A stretch of 64,000 nt of DNA from Siphonodentalium dalli (GCA_032622095.1 CP136066.1:118253319-118317318), one strand, 5' to 3'. Counted from the stretch's first letter, positions 35,831 through 48,169 are shown. Translations and numbers: made by a program. Notes: a model not told the origin generated them from the sequence alone.

Positions 35831-37454
35831 TGTTGGGCAGTTGCCTAGCAACAGTTGCTAAGGAAGGACCTGCCGCCATTGCCTCCATATCTGAAAATGA
35901 TGAGTAGTGCACGAGGAACATATATGCCAAGTTTCATGATTGTATCACATTTTGCACAATTGTTACACCATGAGCCTGGACTATAAAATGAAAACATCGT
36001 TATTACACCAACGCAGCGTCATTACATTAACACAAACAACGTTAGTGTAATGACGCGTTAGTGTAATGACGATTTCGCGTTCATCATGTGATAACATTTT
36101 TGAATATCGACAACCAAACCAATCAACTAGTTTATGAACGCGCGTATACCTCAGACGCTTTTATCAAAACTGTTTAATGTTCAGTCAATGCATATAGTAT
36201 TTTAGTGTTCCGCGTTAGTGTAATGACGGTGAATAAATATACGGTACAAAATCCGGCGATTCAAATGTTAATTTCCGTGAGAATTTCACGAATACTCAGG
36301 AAACATATTGTTTTATTGTTAACATGGAAGTTTCCATTCACGTTGCGACAGATGTGATATACAACTGACACCAAAGGGAAACGTGGCAACCCATTTTAGG
36401 CTCGCGTTAGTGTAATGATTCTGGATCATGGGACAACGTTTTTGGGACAAATAAATAGCTTTTTGTTGCATGCTTCTTTGGTATCTCTGTATAATTTTGG
36501 TGGCATTAGATTCCTTGCAAAATTCCACACCAGAAGGTTGATTTCGGTTTTGAATACACATTCACCAGTGCATAAGAAAAATCGGAGAAATTGGGCGTGT
36601 CTGCTCTGGGACATGCAGTTTCGTGGTATCTTGCCGGTTATCGTCATGCCTAAGACCCATACCGGAGTATGGTAATCACTTAATTTTGGTATCTAATTAA
36701 AGCCTGGATTCTCAGTTTTAAAATGATGGCCATTGTACTTGCTCGTGATGAGCAGTGCTTGTCTTGTGGCGAGTTGTGCCCATTGGACAGTGTTTTGCTC
36801 AGTTACCGTAGAATCACCCGTGGCATCGATGATTGAAGTTTTCCAATTATGGTCATGCTCCGACAAGGCACGAGTTTTGTCGATACATCGGACTAAAATT
36901 GTCCGAATTCACTTAATCTACGCATGTGTACCGGAAGTTAGTCATATTACATGAATGATCCGCTTTGCCCGATCCGCTTTGCCCAGATCACATCTTTTTA
37001 CAGTCCGGACGGCGTATTACACGCGTGTCCTATCAAATATAGCAAATTGACATATTGTCTTATTCCACATATATATTGCCTAAGACACCGACAACATTTA
37101 TTCGGGTAGATGGGTACATGTGACCATCGACCTGCGCAATAGATATGCGCAAACGCACAATAATTACAAATTTGGTAAAATCGTAAAATGTCGACGAAAA
37201 TGTTCTAATGGGCTACAAAATTTTAGTATACCTAGTTCTCTGTGGAAATGTATAAAAACTAACCAAACATAAAACTATCTTATTCTAAAATACGGATAGA
37301 ATCGGAATAATTTCTAGTATTTAAATAATAAAGGTGATCGGCTTTGCCCGGGCGATCCGCTTTGCCCGGGTCTCCCCTATAGATGTGTACTCTTGATATT
37401 GATCTCTGTATATCTACATGATGATGAGCAAATCAAATTGAATTGTATCCGACT

Positions 37455-37935
37455 AACCTCTTTAAAATACGTATCAATTGAGATATACGCACCCGTTCCC
37501 TCATTAAAATCAACATATGCCTATATATTTCGACCATTTTAGTGGATCTCCGCGAAATCGGGAACTTTCGCAAATGTATCTCCGCAAATAGGGGACAGGT
37601 CTATAGCAAGCAGTCACACCGATCAGCACATACTTAACGAACCGGTGGCTGACTCGGTTGTCTCAGACTACGCTCTTTAAAACACATCATATAGGGCCTA
37701 CGCATTTTACAAATTATATTTTTCATTTCTTCTACTTGTAATTGGCATAGCTTATCACAAACCAAAATCAACGACAAGAAACGAAATTGAAATTCCAACT
37801 ACACTTTTACCGGATCGGTGGTGCAGTACAACTTTTAATGCGTCCCAAAATAACCGGAAAAACTCATTAGGGCCTATCTATAAATAAAATGCCCAGCGAA
37901 CCATAGCTATCTAGAATCTCTAGGACAGTATACAC
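37455..37935. mobile_element. Element M end, copy 1 (inverted relative to 58.9 kb)
   Basis: Closes with TAGGACAGTATACAC at 37935. The sequence from about 37460 to 37600 and 37850 to 37935 is the reverse complement of 58873-59095. A TCTCCGCGAAA/TCTCCGCAAA word recurs (37552, 37578). An extra 230 bp (37600-37840) is absent from the other copy. Only one end of M is seen here. Confidence 0.65.
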
Positions 37936-37945
37936 GCGGCGCGCG

Positions 37946-38077
37946 CAATTAGTATATGGGACTATAGTATGCAAATAATATGACATTTATTTGATACATT
38001 TGCTTGGAAACTGTACAAAAATTATTCGACAACGACAATTTCTATTTTCGCATTCCGGCTAATCTACCATCCGTAAC
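37946..38077. mobile_element. K3 MITE, left part of a split copy
   Basis: AGTATATGGGACTA, TACAAAAATTATTCGACAAC and CATTCCGG...CATCCGTAAC align with K1 3345-3455. The match breaks exactly at the start of L and resumes at 49971. Its left side abuts M rather than a K terminus. Confidence 0.8.
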
Positions 38078-38312
38078 TATGGGCGGCCATTCGGTCGGCA
38101 ATTACATGAAATAAAAGTTAGTGGTTATTTGTGAAAACAATAGTCTCTATTTTCAAACCAATTAATAGTCGTTCTTGGATTCAATAAGAGACAGTTCCGT
38201 TTCAATAGCCATATTTTCTTAATCAATGGCAATCTATTGCAAACCAATAGTCTCCATTTCCAAACCAATATTCGTTCTTGTATCCAATAAGAGACAGTTC
38301 CGTTTTAATAGA

Positions 38313-40800
38313 GGGGTGGTTCTCCCTTTAATTAAACGAGCAAATTGATGTCTCGTGTACAATTGTTCCATAAAATTATGATTGTGACACAAACAAGACC
38401 TATTGTGGTGTTTCATTTCACTGAGGAGCATGTGGCGCAACGTTATGATATAACAGTATTGTAATATATCAACACATGCCTTTAGTTACATGATCAAAAA
38501 CGAGAAAACACGAAAATCTCATCGCCTAACTGCGAAATTTCATTTTATTCCTATTAAGTTATCTTACCTCTAATTGACAAACAACGTGCACTGTTATGTT
38601 ATTTCTTGGACTCTTTATCTATGAATTTCATTTATGATGCACGTTTTTCGTGGTTTGATGTAGGCCTAAACATTGACTCTGAAACATCGAAAATCGCCTG
38701 TCTCGAGAAATGTCCACACCGCGACATTATTTACAATATAGGCCATCCCGGTTCCGTTTTAACTAAGGGCAACAACCTACCATACGGATAAGAAAGTTTT
38801 GCCTTTTGACAATTTGTTTTGAAGATTTTGGACAATATAACGAATCGAAACACATGAAAAATGAGACGAAAATAAGTGTACCATCCAGCTAACCTTAATT
38901 AATGTCCACACCGCGACGCTATCAAAGGAACTAGAAAATATGTCGGGAGACTACCAAAATTGCTCAAATAGTACACATGGGGGTGAAGAATCGTGAATAA
39001 AAAAACGAATGGACGCCTGACATAAACAGAAATTAAAACAAAAAATGAAGAAAATATCAAAATTGTCCACACCGCGACATGTCCACACAGCGACGCAGAA
39101 TAACGTTACAGCCAGCCACAGACACATTTCACGCTTAGAATACTTGGGTGGTTGTGTTGTAAAAGGGTCAACACGATGTACATACACATATAGTTGTTAT
39201 TGGATCGGGGGTGTGAGTGAGTGGGGGTGTGCTCAGAGAGAAGCAGATGACAATTTGAAAATAAATTGTTTCGGTACTTTTCAACAATCGTTCTGCCTGT
39301 GGGACGATTTCCGACTCGTGTGCTATAGCAAAGGCGTCAATGACACATTTTGGGCCATCGGAATATCTCACTGACAATTCTATCTGATTGAGCTCATCGA
39401 AAAACCCCTAAATACCAAATTTCAGTTCGATATCTTGAAACATGTAAGAGAAATCCATCGACATTGTTTTCTATTGTAAATTCTCTTTGCAATTTGGCGA
39501 ACCCTTTGAGGAACAGAGTTTGATTGACGTATGTTCACGTTGTCTACACCAGCGTTCATCGGTCGTTTTGCGTCAAACCATGCAAGTGTACGATGGATCA
39601 GGCCATGCCCGACTTGATAGGAATAGCCCTTTATGTGATCAAAATTTGTTTCCAATTATCAGATATGTGCGGTGTATTCGTTGACCTCTTAGAGAGTTTG
39701 AACTCTAAGTATAGCGCCCACAAAGCACATCAATTTCCCAGGCTATGGTCTTACAATCTCGTCCAAATACGGATACGATAGGCGAGAATCGCATGCGTTT
39801 TGATATGTCGATGCCGTCTGGAGAGTTTGGCGGGACCAGCATCCCGTCTCGATTTGCTCAGTCTACCCTTGATGCTATAAAGTGGTAGCCGCGGGCGCTT
39901 ATATATAGAGTTGTTTTTATGAGCCATCAGGCCCCCGCGGCAGCGGTCGCTGGCGCGACCTGACTGCCTCGATATCAATTTGAAAAATGGGTGACAGTTT
40001 GAATTTTGTGTTTCCCAACAGGTCTTAGACTAAATAACGGGTATGTTAGAGTTACATTTCTTTGAATTTTACAATCGAAACATATTCGCATGCGATGCTG
40101 AGTCACGCGGGACACGGCAAACTAAATCGCGCGCAAATTGGCTTGCGATTTTTCGGCATCCCACCCCATTTGGCATGCGATAGCGTTTGTACTAGGTGCA
40201 ATTTCCACCACGCATATTCAAATGGCTGTATCTCATAGACGTCTCAACGTGCGGAGCTGCGCGATACGTCGTTTGGACAGATACTTCATCGGCTACTCCA
40301 TGATGTACAAGTTGAATATATATTCATAACGATAATTCAACTATTAAAGGGCACATGTCAACAAAGTGGCTCAATTTTGTTTGGTTTCCATTAATCATGA
40401 TATTCGAATTAAACACAAGTTTTGGAGAAAGAGCGAATTTGACAATGACGTCGCCCTGGTTCAACCCAAAAACGTCATTGGCACATGCTGTAATGAACGA
40501 CCTTGATTGACTTTGACCGTGCCCTATAATTTTGCCAAATGTCATTTTTGTAGTCACCAATATCTGTGCTACATACTCACATAAAATTCATCGGCATGTG
40601 ACATATTTATTTTTTTCAGAATTTTATGGACGAATTTGTTCATTTAACGGAGAATCACCCAGATATAGATTCATAATCAATGTTGACCAATGGAAAATTA
40701 ATGTTCTATTTTAAGTTATTATTATTCACTGTTCAACTAATATATAAGAACAAACAATTATAGTAAGATTCGCACATATTCAATAAACGTAGGCCCTACA
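38313..40800. mobile_element. Insertion E in the left arm of L
   Basis: The left arm of L is interrupted relative to its right arm between a CCGTTTTAATAG and a CCGTTTCAATAGCC phrase, so about 2.5 kb is foreign. TGTCCACACCGCGAC occurs at 38711, 38903, 39064 and 39080 (one mismatch), all in one orientation and all in the left half. No TIR or TSD could be assigned because the arm itself is repetitive. ORFs up to 109 codons are unrecognised. The Arg-rich one at 39751-39978 (minus) has no known domain. Confidence 0.6.
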
Positions 40801-41255
40801 TTCCGTTTCAATAGCCATATTTTTTAATCAATAAACATATTTCAAACCAATAGACGATTTCCCACGAGCAATTATTATCGTTATCAAACTAATAGACCTT
40901 ATTGTCATTCTTATATTTAAAAGATATAAATTATCACCAATGCAAAATTAATGACGTTCTTTCAATTCAATATGTTTCGTATTCCAACCAATATCTAATT
41001 GCGCAACCTACTATTTCCGGTCAAACCAATTATTAGGAATTCGAAATCAATTATTAAAACGTGAACTAACGCTAGGGGTCTCTGATGGCGATTTTTGAAG
41101 AAACTTTATTCATGTGACGTCAGAAATATATAAATAAACATGGGAATTCCCAATGTCATGTCGGTGTGACGATTTGCAGTAGTTCACTCGGTGCAAATCA
41201 AACGACGATAAATATTCACTATGGTCCACTATAACACATTGAATAAACAAATTTT

Positions 41256-41854
41256 ATTAAAATTGTCTGACTAAAGCATGAAACTTTGCACATATGTACA
41301 TATTTACATACGTATTGATATTAGATATGGAGCCACGCTGGAATTTCACTTTAACCTTTAACCCGTCTTTTAAGGGTTTTTCCAAATTTAAAGAGTGTTT
41401 CGTGGTCATATAATTTACTAAATGTCACAAGTAATCCTACCATGAAATATACGATTTAAAATTTGGCATATTCAGTACGTATGACTCTGAGAGATATAAT
41501 GCCACATTTTTAGGGTAAAATTGAAACTCCCCACCCAAGATGGTCGTCAAAATGACAGCTGAAAGAGGGAATTTGACGTGTTTTCGCTAATATCTTCTAG
41601 ATCAGGTTCTGCAGTATGGAACTGGTTCGGAAATGTGACTTCATTTTGTATTGCTCATGTTAACAGATAATTGGAGCAATGAATATATGTCATTCGTATG
41701 ATCCAAGTCCCTCCCGATCCCTCAATAATTCGATTATACATAACTCGGTATAAAATTTAACCAAATATCACCGTTATGAATCTAGTCATATTTTAACAAG
41801 AATTTGACAGAACTTTGCAAATTATGACATACAATTACTTATGAATTTTTGCGC
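41256..41854. repeat. Fragment of a W-type fold-back arm
   Basis: Aligns with W's left arm from about 15395 to 15970: GACTAAAGCATGAAACTTTG, GGAGCCACGCTGGAATTTCA, CAAGATGGTCGTCAAAATG and TGGAACTGGTTCGGAAATG. It ends abruptly where C3 begins, mid-sequence. Confidence 0.8.
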
Positions 41855-42986
41855 TTAAGTGCAAATAATTTATGTTTAATCACAAACCATTTGCGCTTAA
41901 GTGCAAATAGAAATTAATGCATTGATCTCCCTGAATTAATTTTAAATGGCATAAGCCTAACACATCACTCAAGCAAGCCTGCAAATAGCGTGTCTGTCAT
42001 TTGCAGAATGAGGTCCCCAGAGGGTGAATTTAGTGATGCTACCCTGCATAGCGGGCTAGCATAACTAAATTCACCCTCTAAAATAAACATTGTTTTTAGT
42101 TACGTTTTCCCATCTGGGAAGTTTCTATATCCCCTAATTTGCAGAAGATAAAATCCATAATCGATGCTCCAAATGGGTGAACATCACCAACTTGAACTGG
42201 GGAACTTCAATCTTATCCTAGGTCTGCCGTAGCAGTTGAGGGCCTAAGCAGAATGAGGTCCCCAGAGGGTGAATTTAGTGATGCTAGCCCACTATGCGGG
42301 GTAGCGTCACTAAATTCACCATCTGGGACCTCATTCTGCAAATGACAGACACGCTATTTGCAGGCTTGCACTCAAGTCTATATAGGCCCATCATATGAGG
42401 GAAGCAATCCCCAGTGATCCCTAGATACCTTGTATGACCATGGAAATGGTATAGATCTGTGCAGGATATGTCTCTTTTATAAAATGGACTAGATCTCTGG
42501 GATGGAGACACAAATTCTTAGGGACAGGGATGCTGATAATATGAAAATATGTTTTTCCCCTATTTCAATTCAATAAGTACACCACGAGGGAAGCAAGCCC
42601 CCGGTAACCCCTCATTCCCCTTCTATGACCATGGAAATGGCATATATTTGTGCAGGAGATGTCCCTTTAATAAAATATACCAGAGTTCTGGGAGTGAGGC
42701 ACCAATTTTTGGGACACCAGAGACAGAGATGCTTTTGACTTTTCAACTTTCGAGTCTGAATGAGCTACTACTATGGGCCCATAATAATATACTATGAGAT
42801 GGACTCCATCATTCACAATTAGAGGGAAGTAAGGGAGTGTTAGGTATTTGCGCTTAAGCGCAAATCATTTACACTTAAACGCAAATTATTTTCGCTTAAG
42901 CGCAAATAAATTTATAGACATTCGCTTAAGCCCAAATGATTTGTGCTTGAGAGCAAATAAATAATAAATGTGAAAAGGGCCTCCAT
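41855..42986. mobile_element. Element C3: left-truncated C-family element
   Basis: Begins inside the family with GCGCTTAAGTGCAAAT and ends GGGCCTCCATA, matching the C end motif. GCGCTTAAGCGC-type words lie at 41850-41910 and 42845-42955. The internal block (GAGGGAAGCAAT, GATGGAGACACAAATTCTTA) is present twice about 192 bp apart. The first ~100 bp seen in C1 are missing. Confidence 0.7.
41974..42368. mobile_element. 395-bp fold-back MITE, 8-bp TSD
   Basis: The ends CAAGCCTGCAAATAGCGTGT and its inverse are flanked by CACTCAAG (41966-41973, 42369-42376). Arms of about 120 bp each contain a smaller palindrome, AGAGGGTGAATTTAGT...ACTAAATTCACCCTCT at 42015-42080. C1 lacks this insert at the same site. 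The 8-bp TSD suggests hAT. Confidence 0.9.
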
Positions 42987-42989
42987 AGT

Positions 42990-44600
42990 AAGAGGGGATT
43001 TCTAAATTTCTTGAACATTGAAATACCCTATGTTTGAGAATTTGTACATGTTTATATTGAATATTCTCAGTAAATAAGTATTCTGTGTGTTTCAAAAGAA
43101 ATCAGAATAAATTGTTATTGTTTTTAATTATTGGTTACAGATAACAGTTAATTAGATTGACTCCCCTCTTCCCAGATGCATCCTTATTGTGGAAGACCGA
43201 TCGCCCGGCGATTCACCCAGGTCTGTTGGATGGCTCAAACGACTTTTCCTACTATGGCCAGTTTGTACCCTTGATTTGAATGACACATTTAATTGTTTCA
43301 TACCATGTTTTTGGTCATTTCACACCATATATTGGTATGTTTCGTCGATTCCCAAAAATGATGATTGGTCATTCGTATGTGAAAAATTATTTTAATTGTG
43401 TTAACATGTTCATGATTTAACGTTCGTGATGATGACAACACAACATTTACATGTTAACCTATTTCTTTCTCTTTTTTTTGCGAAACAAAATGAACAAATT
43501 GAAATTGTCGCGACAAAGTTAAAGATGCATAATCCGAATTAACGCTTGAATGTTACTATTTCCTTGGCTTCGGGGTAAAACATATTTGATTTTAGTTGAG
43601 GAACCCACCCATCAAACCTGAGAGTGATCAGATATCGATTTTTGAAATCTATTATTTTTCACCATCGATAATTTTTGGTGGCCCAGTAAAAAGTCAACGA
43701 GAAGACGGTCTAGGACCAAATTGCGGACGAAGATGGATAACTCTAAAAGCAAGTGGCTTTTTTGTGTCAGATATTTGACAAACCGCCAAAATTTCGTTGA
43801 ACAAAATGTTGATAAATAACAGGTTTTGGGCAATTGTATACACGTACTATATTTGACTGGTTAGCATTATTTTTGGGCCATTAATCGATTCTGGTAAACG
43901 AAGTGGCATTTCAAAAAATGTTGTTGTTGTTCAAATCTGATGACATGGGAACCATCGAATCGGACTGAGTACCTTTAATGTGTTTTTTTTTAAAATAATA
44001 CCGGTATACTCAATGGTACGAATTGTCGAAATGATACAGAAACTGGTATGAAATATCCAGAACCCTGGTGCGAAACATCTCTATGTCAAACTTCCATGGT
44101 ATGAAATGCCAGCAACCTATTGGCTATTCATTCCATTGCACATTATGATTCATTTCCAATGGGCATGGACAGAGAGTCTCCCATTGGGGAGGGGGTCCAA
44201 TTTGATACATGTATGTTCCGACAGCACCCCCTTGGAAGGAAGTTTCCTACAGATGGCTACAGGGTACATGTATATCGGTCCAAAATTTGTTCGAAAATTA
44301 ATTAGATATGACATTTTTGCACGGTATGGCTTGTTATCAAACTCCATTTGTACTTAGGTGAATATCACTTCAATTTGCCTTAAATCGAGTAATATCATTT
44401 TACGACATCACTAATTAGAATAATATGATTTAATGACATCACTGATCCGAGTAATACACGGTATGGATTTATGACATGGTGTAATTCTATTTCACTGTTA
44501 GATAAGGCATAGATACCAATTTTGTGTGATGCCACTCATTTGAAAGAGTTGTCAATATCACACTGCTATTAAGAGGCGAACTACCGTAGTTAATAGATAG
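42990..44600. other. Interior of L without a recognised gene
   Basis: AT-rich sequence; ORFs of at most 83 codons, several overlapping at 44106-44357 in different frames, none recognisable. Confidence 0.45.
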
Positions 44601-44610
44601 GGTATTACTT

Positions 44611-44730
44611 GGTTGGTTTGATATTATAGGCCTGATTTCAGCCCTCAGTTACCTCATATCAGCCTTCGACGTCAGGCTGATTGTGATATGAGGTTACCTC
44701 AGGGTGATATAGGGCCTAATATCAAACCAA
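44611..44730. repeat. Hairpin, arms about 55 bp
   Basis: TTGGTTTGATATTATAGGCC at the left pairs with GGCCTAATATCAAACCAA at the right. CAGTTACCTCATATCAGCC and its inverse lie further in, around CGACGTC. Arms show a few mismatches. Confidence 0.85.
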
Positions 44731-44942
44731 CAATGTTGGCGCTGCTAGTCTACAGGGTCACTGTCTGGTTGTTACCCTTGCCGAGGAGATATAAATGGGT
44801 ACAGGACGTTTTGTATCGTCTTAACACGTTCACTGCCGAAAACCAATTGGTAATTCCATCCCGTATGCCAACATGGGATTGCATGTTTTTCCGATAGCAG
44901 TTACTATTTGACGTATGTATGAGTGATAGTTCCACCAATATC

Positions 44943-45326
44943 GGGTTATATGATGCTGAAACATGTCACAAGGCTACTACGAGATAACTCGTAGTCGGCA
45001 ACTGGGATGGAATTTACCAGTGTTTCATCGCTGGTGCCAACTATACGAGTTTTCGCGTAGGTATATAAAATTACGTTTTCTACGGCATAGATGACGAAGA
45101 GTGCTATACAGGTGCAACCATATCGTGTATAAGACACGGTAAATTAATTTATATACAAACATTTGTACACTCTACGTCATCTAAGACGTCGCAAATGTAA
45201 TACTGATTTACCTACGAGATAACTCGTAGCTGGCACCAGCGATGAACACTGGTAAATTCCGTCCCAGGTGCCGACTACGAGTTATCTCGTAGTAGCTCTA
45301 CACCACGTTTCAGCATAATATAACCC
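44943..45326. mobile_element. Element O: 384-bp fold-back with CTACGAGATAACTCGTAG motif
   Basis: The left end GGGTTATATGATGCTGAAAC pairs with the right end GTTTCAGCATAATATAACCC. Arms are about 115 bp. The palindromic motif is at 44977-44994, 45212-45229 and 45275-45292, with a decayed copy near 45045. TSD not resolved. No coding region. Confidence 0.8.
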
Positions 45327-45699
45327 AATTTTTGTCGACTAAACATTTGTATAAGTCACGATACATGAATTTATATATACAAACTTGTACACTCATTACC
45401 AGGGAACTGAACTTGCATGCATGGTAAACAAGCCACAGGTATTCGCTTGTGCTTATACTTGATGTAGGGCTGGCTCGAGCTTCCAACAGCCTCTAGCACT
45501 ATATTCGCATTCGTCCACTCTCAGAATGTAACCATGCAGTTATAAAACCAGTTGAGTAAGTTCGAGATGTGTAATAAACATAGAACCAGAGCTGATAATC
45601 AGATTAGTTAGAATTTAGAAATTAGCGAACTCAAGCATAGTGCTTATTTCTAACTAATCTCAAGATACATGTAAGTGTTGTTCTAGTATATAGTATACT

Positions 45700-46977
45700 A
45701 GCAGGGTTACCCGGCGTTGCCCAGGTTAATGCGATGTGAAACCATCTGTATGCTGTGGATATTTGGTGGGAATAGAGAACACTCTTGTTCAAAGTATATA
45801 CGTTTTCTCATAAATTGTATATTCAAATAGCATCACAAAACATGATTATTACAGTCATGGAATATAAGTAGTGGCCCACCTTGTCAATTGTCATTCTGTT
45901 TATCGCGATTAATCCGTTCCACCAATAATGAAGTATTTATTTATTTACAACTGCGTATACGTCAGACGTTATAATATGATACATGGACATCATAAAGACA
46001 TTAGTTCACATAAATAAAAGATGACAATTGGGTTTTACATATTGAGATGCATCAATCAATCTAGTGGGTTGGACTAAGATCTCGAGGATACCAGGCTATC
46101 ATATCTCCATGAAGATACAAATGTTTTAAAGAAATTTCCATGTGCTCCTCTGTTCATGGTGCTATATATTGGCTAAATATTCTCAGTTTCAACGAAATGT
46201 TGCTGCGCGGGCATATCAGCTACATTTGCCAGACACAGAGCGAGATTTTGAGTTGTTTATGTCAGTCGATGAGTCTGTTCTAAACCCCTTGTCATATGTC
46301 AGTATTGGGAGGATCCTGAAAAGTAATGTGCTACTAACTGCATTTTATTGTATATCAGAAGAAACTATATATGACTGCACACTGTGACCACTATTTTTGA
46401 ACAGGCCTTCCATATATCCTGACAAATTGTAACTTTTTTTGTGGAAACTGTATTGAATGGAACAGACTCAATTTTTTTATAATATATATGCAATCCTCTG
46501 ACGGTTCGAGGTCTCTCAGTTTATACGTTTAATGCTTCTTCTATGTATCTCTTTTTGCTAGCTAATTGTGTGAATGTCCTGATTGCCATCCCCATATAAA
46601 TATGACTGTTAAGAAGATATAATTGTTCAAGTGACTTATAAGTGGGTTACCATTAAAATTTTGTCGGGATTGTGAAATGTGAACGCCCAACTCTCCTTAA
46701 AATGATATGGAGATGGCCTGGGTGACTATATATAACTTATATGTGGATATCGGCGAATAGCAATCTTATCTATGATAGTGCATATCCGCTCGCCATCCGT
46801 GACGCAAACGACACCAAATGTGATTTAATTCATGGTATATCATTAGATAAAAACATGTATGAATTTGTTGGAAATTAGTGCCAAATATATTTGTATCAGC
46901 TTTTGCCTCTTCGATTGTACCGCGTGAAGTTATATATATAACACACAGACAGACAGAAAGACAGACAGACAGACAGC
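45700..46977. repeat. Repeat edge: ACCCGGCGTTGCCCAGGT to (ACAG)n
   Basis: ACTAGCAGGGTTACCCGGCG at about 45701 resembles a phrase that opens widespread invertebrate repeats. An ACAGACAG microsatellite follows at 46945-46977, directly before the 145-bp array. The 81-codon ORF at 46142-46387 is not recognised. I could not delimit one element with confidence. Confidence 0.4.
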
Positions 46978-47039
46978 ACACTTTGATTTATTGTATCATT
47001 TGAGAAGAACGTGTCTGAATTTGATGGTAATTGGTACTA

Positions 47040-48165
47040 AAACTATTTTGTATCAGTTTTTGGTGACCCTCCCGTCCCTATTTCGGACTCAAGCTGCACA
47101 CACTAAGACTCATTAGAGATTAGAGATGCATATATATGAAATTGGTGAAAATTGGCGAGTATACAAATTCGTATCAAATTGAAGTTCCCCATATCTCTCA
47201 CCCATAGGGCACCAATTTGTTGTGTCTAAACCACACGATAAGATTCCTCGTATCACGGAGAAGAATATGTATCAATCTGGTGGAAATCGGCCATAAATAT
47301 ATAAATATAATGTCCCTCTCATCTCTATACACCACTGACTCGAATGGCCCCACTTGTGACATCCTCAAACCACACAATTACACTCCTGATATCATGATGA
47401 TGATTGTTTATAAGTTTGGTGATAATCGGCGACTAAACAATGTTTTTTTTAATCAAATTTTGTGTCAATCCCTCCCTCCCCATCTCTCACCTAAACAGCA
47501 CCACTATGGCGTCTTTAAATCACATAATCAGATTCCTCGTATCATGGATAAGAACGTGTATCAATTTGGTGGAAATTGGCGCCAAAAAAATTGTGCATCA
47601 ATTTTGGTGCCCCTGTCCCTTTCAATACACACATGACTCGAATGAGGCCACACTTGACAAATATAAGCCACACCATTAGACTCCTCATACCATGGGGATG
47701 CTTTTGTATAAGTGTGGTGGCAATCGGCGACTAAATCAATTATTATCAAATTTAGTGCCCACCCCCTCCCAATCTCTCATCCAAACGACAACAATTTGGT
47801 GTTGTTAAATCGCACAATTAGATTCCTTGTATCATGAAGAAGAATATATATCAATTTGGTGGAAATCGGCGCTAAAATAAGTTTTTATCAATTTTGGTGC
47901 CCCTCTCCCCTTTCGTGCAAATCTGACTCGAACGACGCCACTTTTGACATATTTAAACCACACCGTTGGATTCTTCATATCATGGGAATGATTATATGTA
48001 AGTTTCGTGGCAATCGGTGACAGAAACAAATTCTGCCCCTCCCCCTTCCGGGCACCCCTGACGCGAACAGCGCGACTTTTGCCATATTTAAAACACACCA
48101 TTAGATTCCTCATATTATGGGGATGATTATATATAAGTTTCGTGGCAATCGCCGACTTCAACTTA
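47040..48165. repeat. Tandem array, about 145-bp unit, at least seven copies
   Basis: GATTCCTCGTATCA and variants lie near 47240, 47385, 47532, 47680, 47822, 47970 and 48108. Two unit types alternate: one with GAAGAATATATATCAATTTG, one with GGGGATGATTATATATAAG, giving a dimer of about 290 bp. The 139-codon ORF at 47217-47636 runs through the repeat and is not credible as a gene. An inverted counterpart is at 60.3-61.35 kb. Confidence 0.85.
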
Positions 48166-48169
48166 TTCC

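Larger units (their letters stand above)
20701..36819. mobile_element. Element D: TIR element with GTTAGTGTAATGACG repeats, TSD GTGG
   Basis: The left end GGGTGATTCTACGGTAACTG (20701) is the inverse of the right end CAGTTACCGTAGAATCACCC (36819). GTGG flanks both sides (20697-20700, 36820-36823). The private motif lies at about 20872, 20890 (reversed), 21239, 21259 and 21278 on the left. On the right it is at 36017 (reversed, one mismatch), 36041, 36057, 36214 and 36406. Net of F it is about 3.5 kb. A 4-bp TSD is seen in, for example, Sola- or Ginger-type elements; without a transposase I leave it unassigned. Confidence 0.8.
14010..37377. mobile_element. Element A: outermost DNA element of a nested stack
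   Basis: The left end GGGGAGACCCGGGCAAAGCG (14010) and right end CCCGGGTCTCCCC (to 37377) are inverted repeats flanked by TA on both sides. The private motif GGGCAAAGCGGATCA recurs near the left end (about 14020, 14200, 14220) and in reverse near the right end (36956-36990, 37334-37370). After subtracting B and D, only about 1.2 kb belongs to A: 14010-14353, 20370-20700 and 36824-37377. A TA duplication would fit a Tc1/mariner-type mechanism, but a 2-bp match is weak. No transposase is seen. Confidence 0.75.

Noticed and set aside
39751-39978. Arg-rich ORF as a histone-like or bZIP protein
   Set aside because: No histone fold or leucine heptad; short and inside an insertion of L.
47217-47636. 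139-codon ORF in the 145-bp array
   Set aside because: It is a translation of tandem units; neighbouring units are broken by stops and other frames are equally open.
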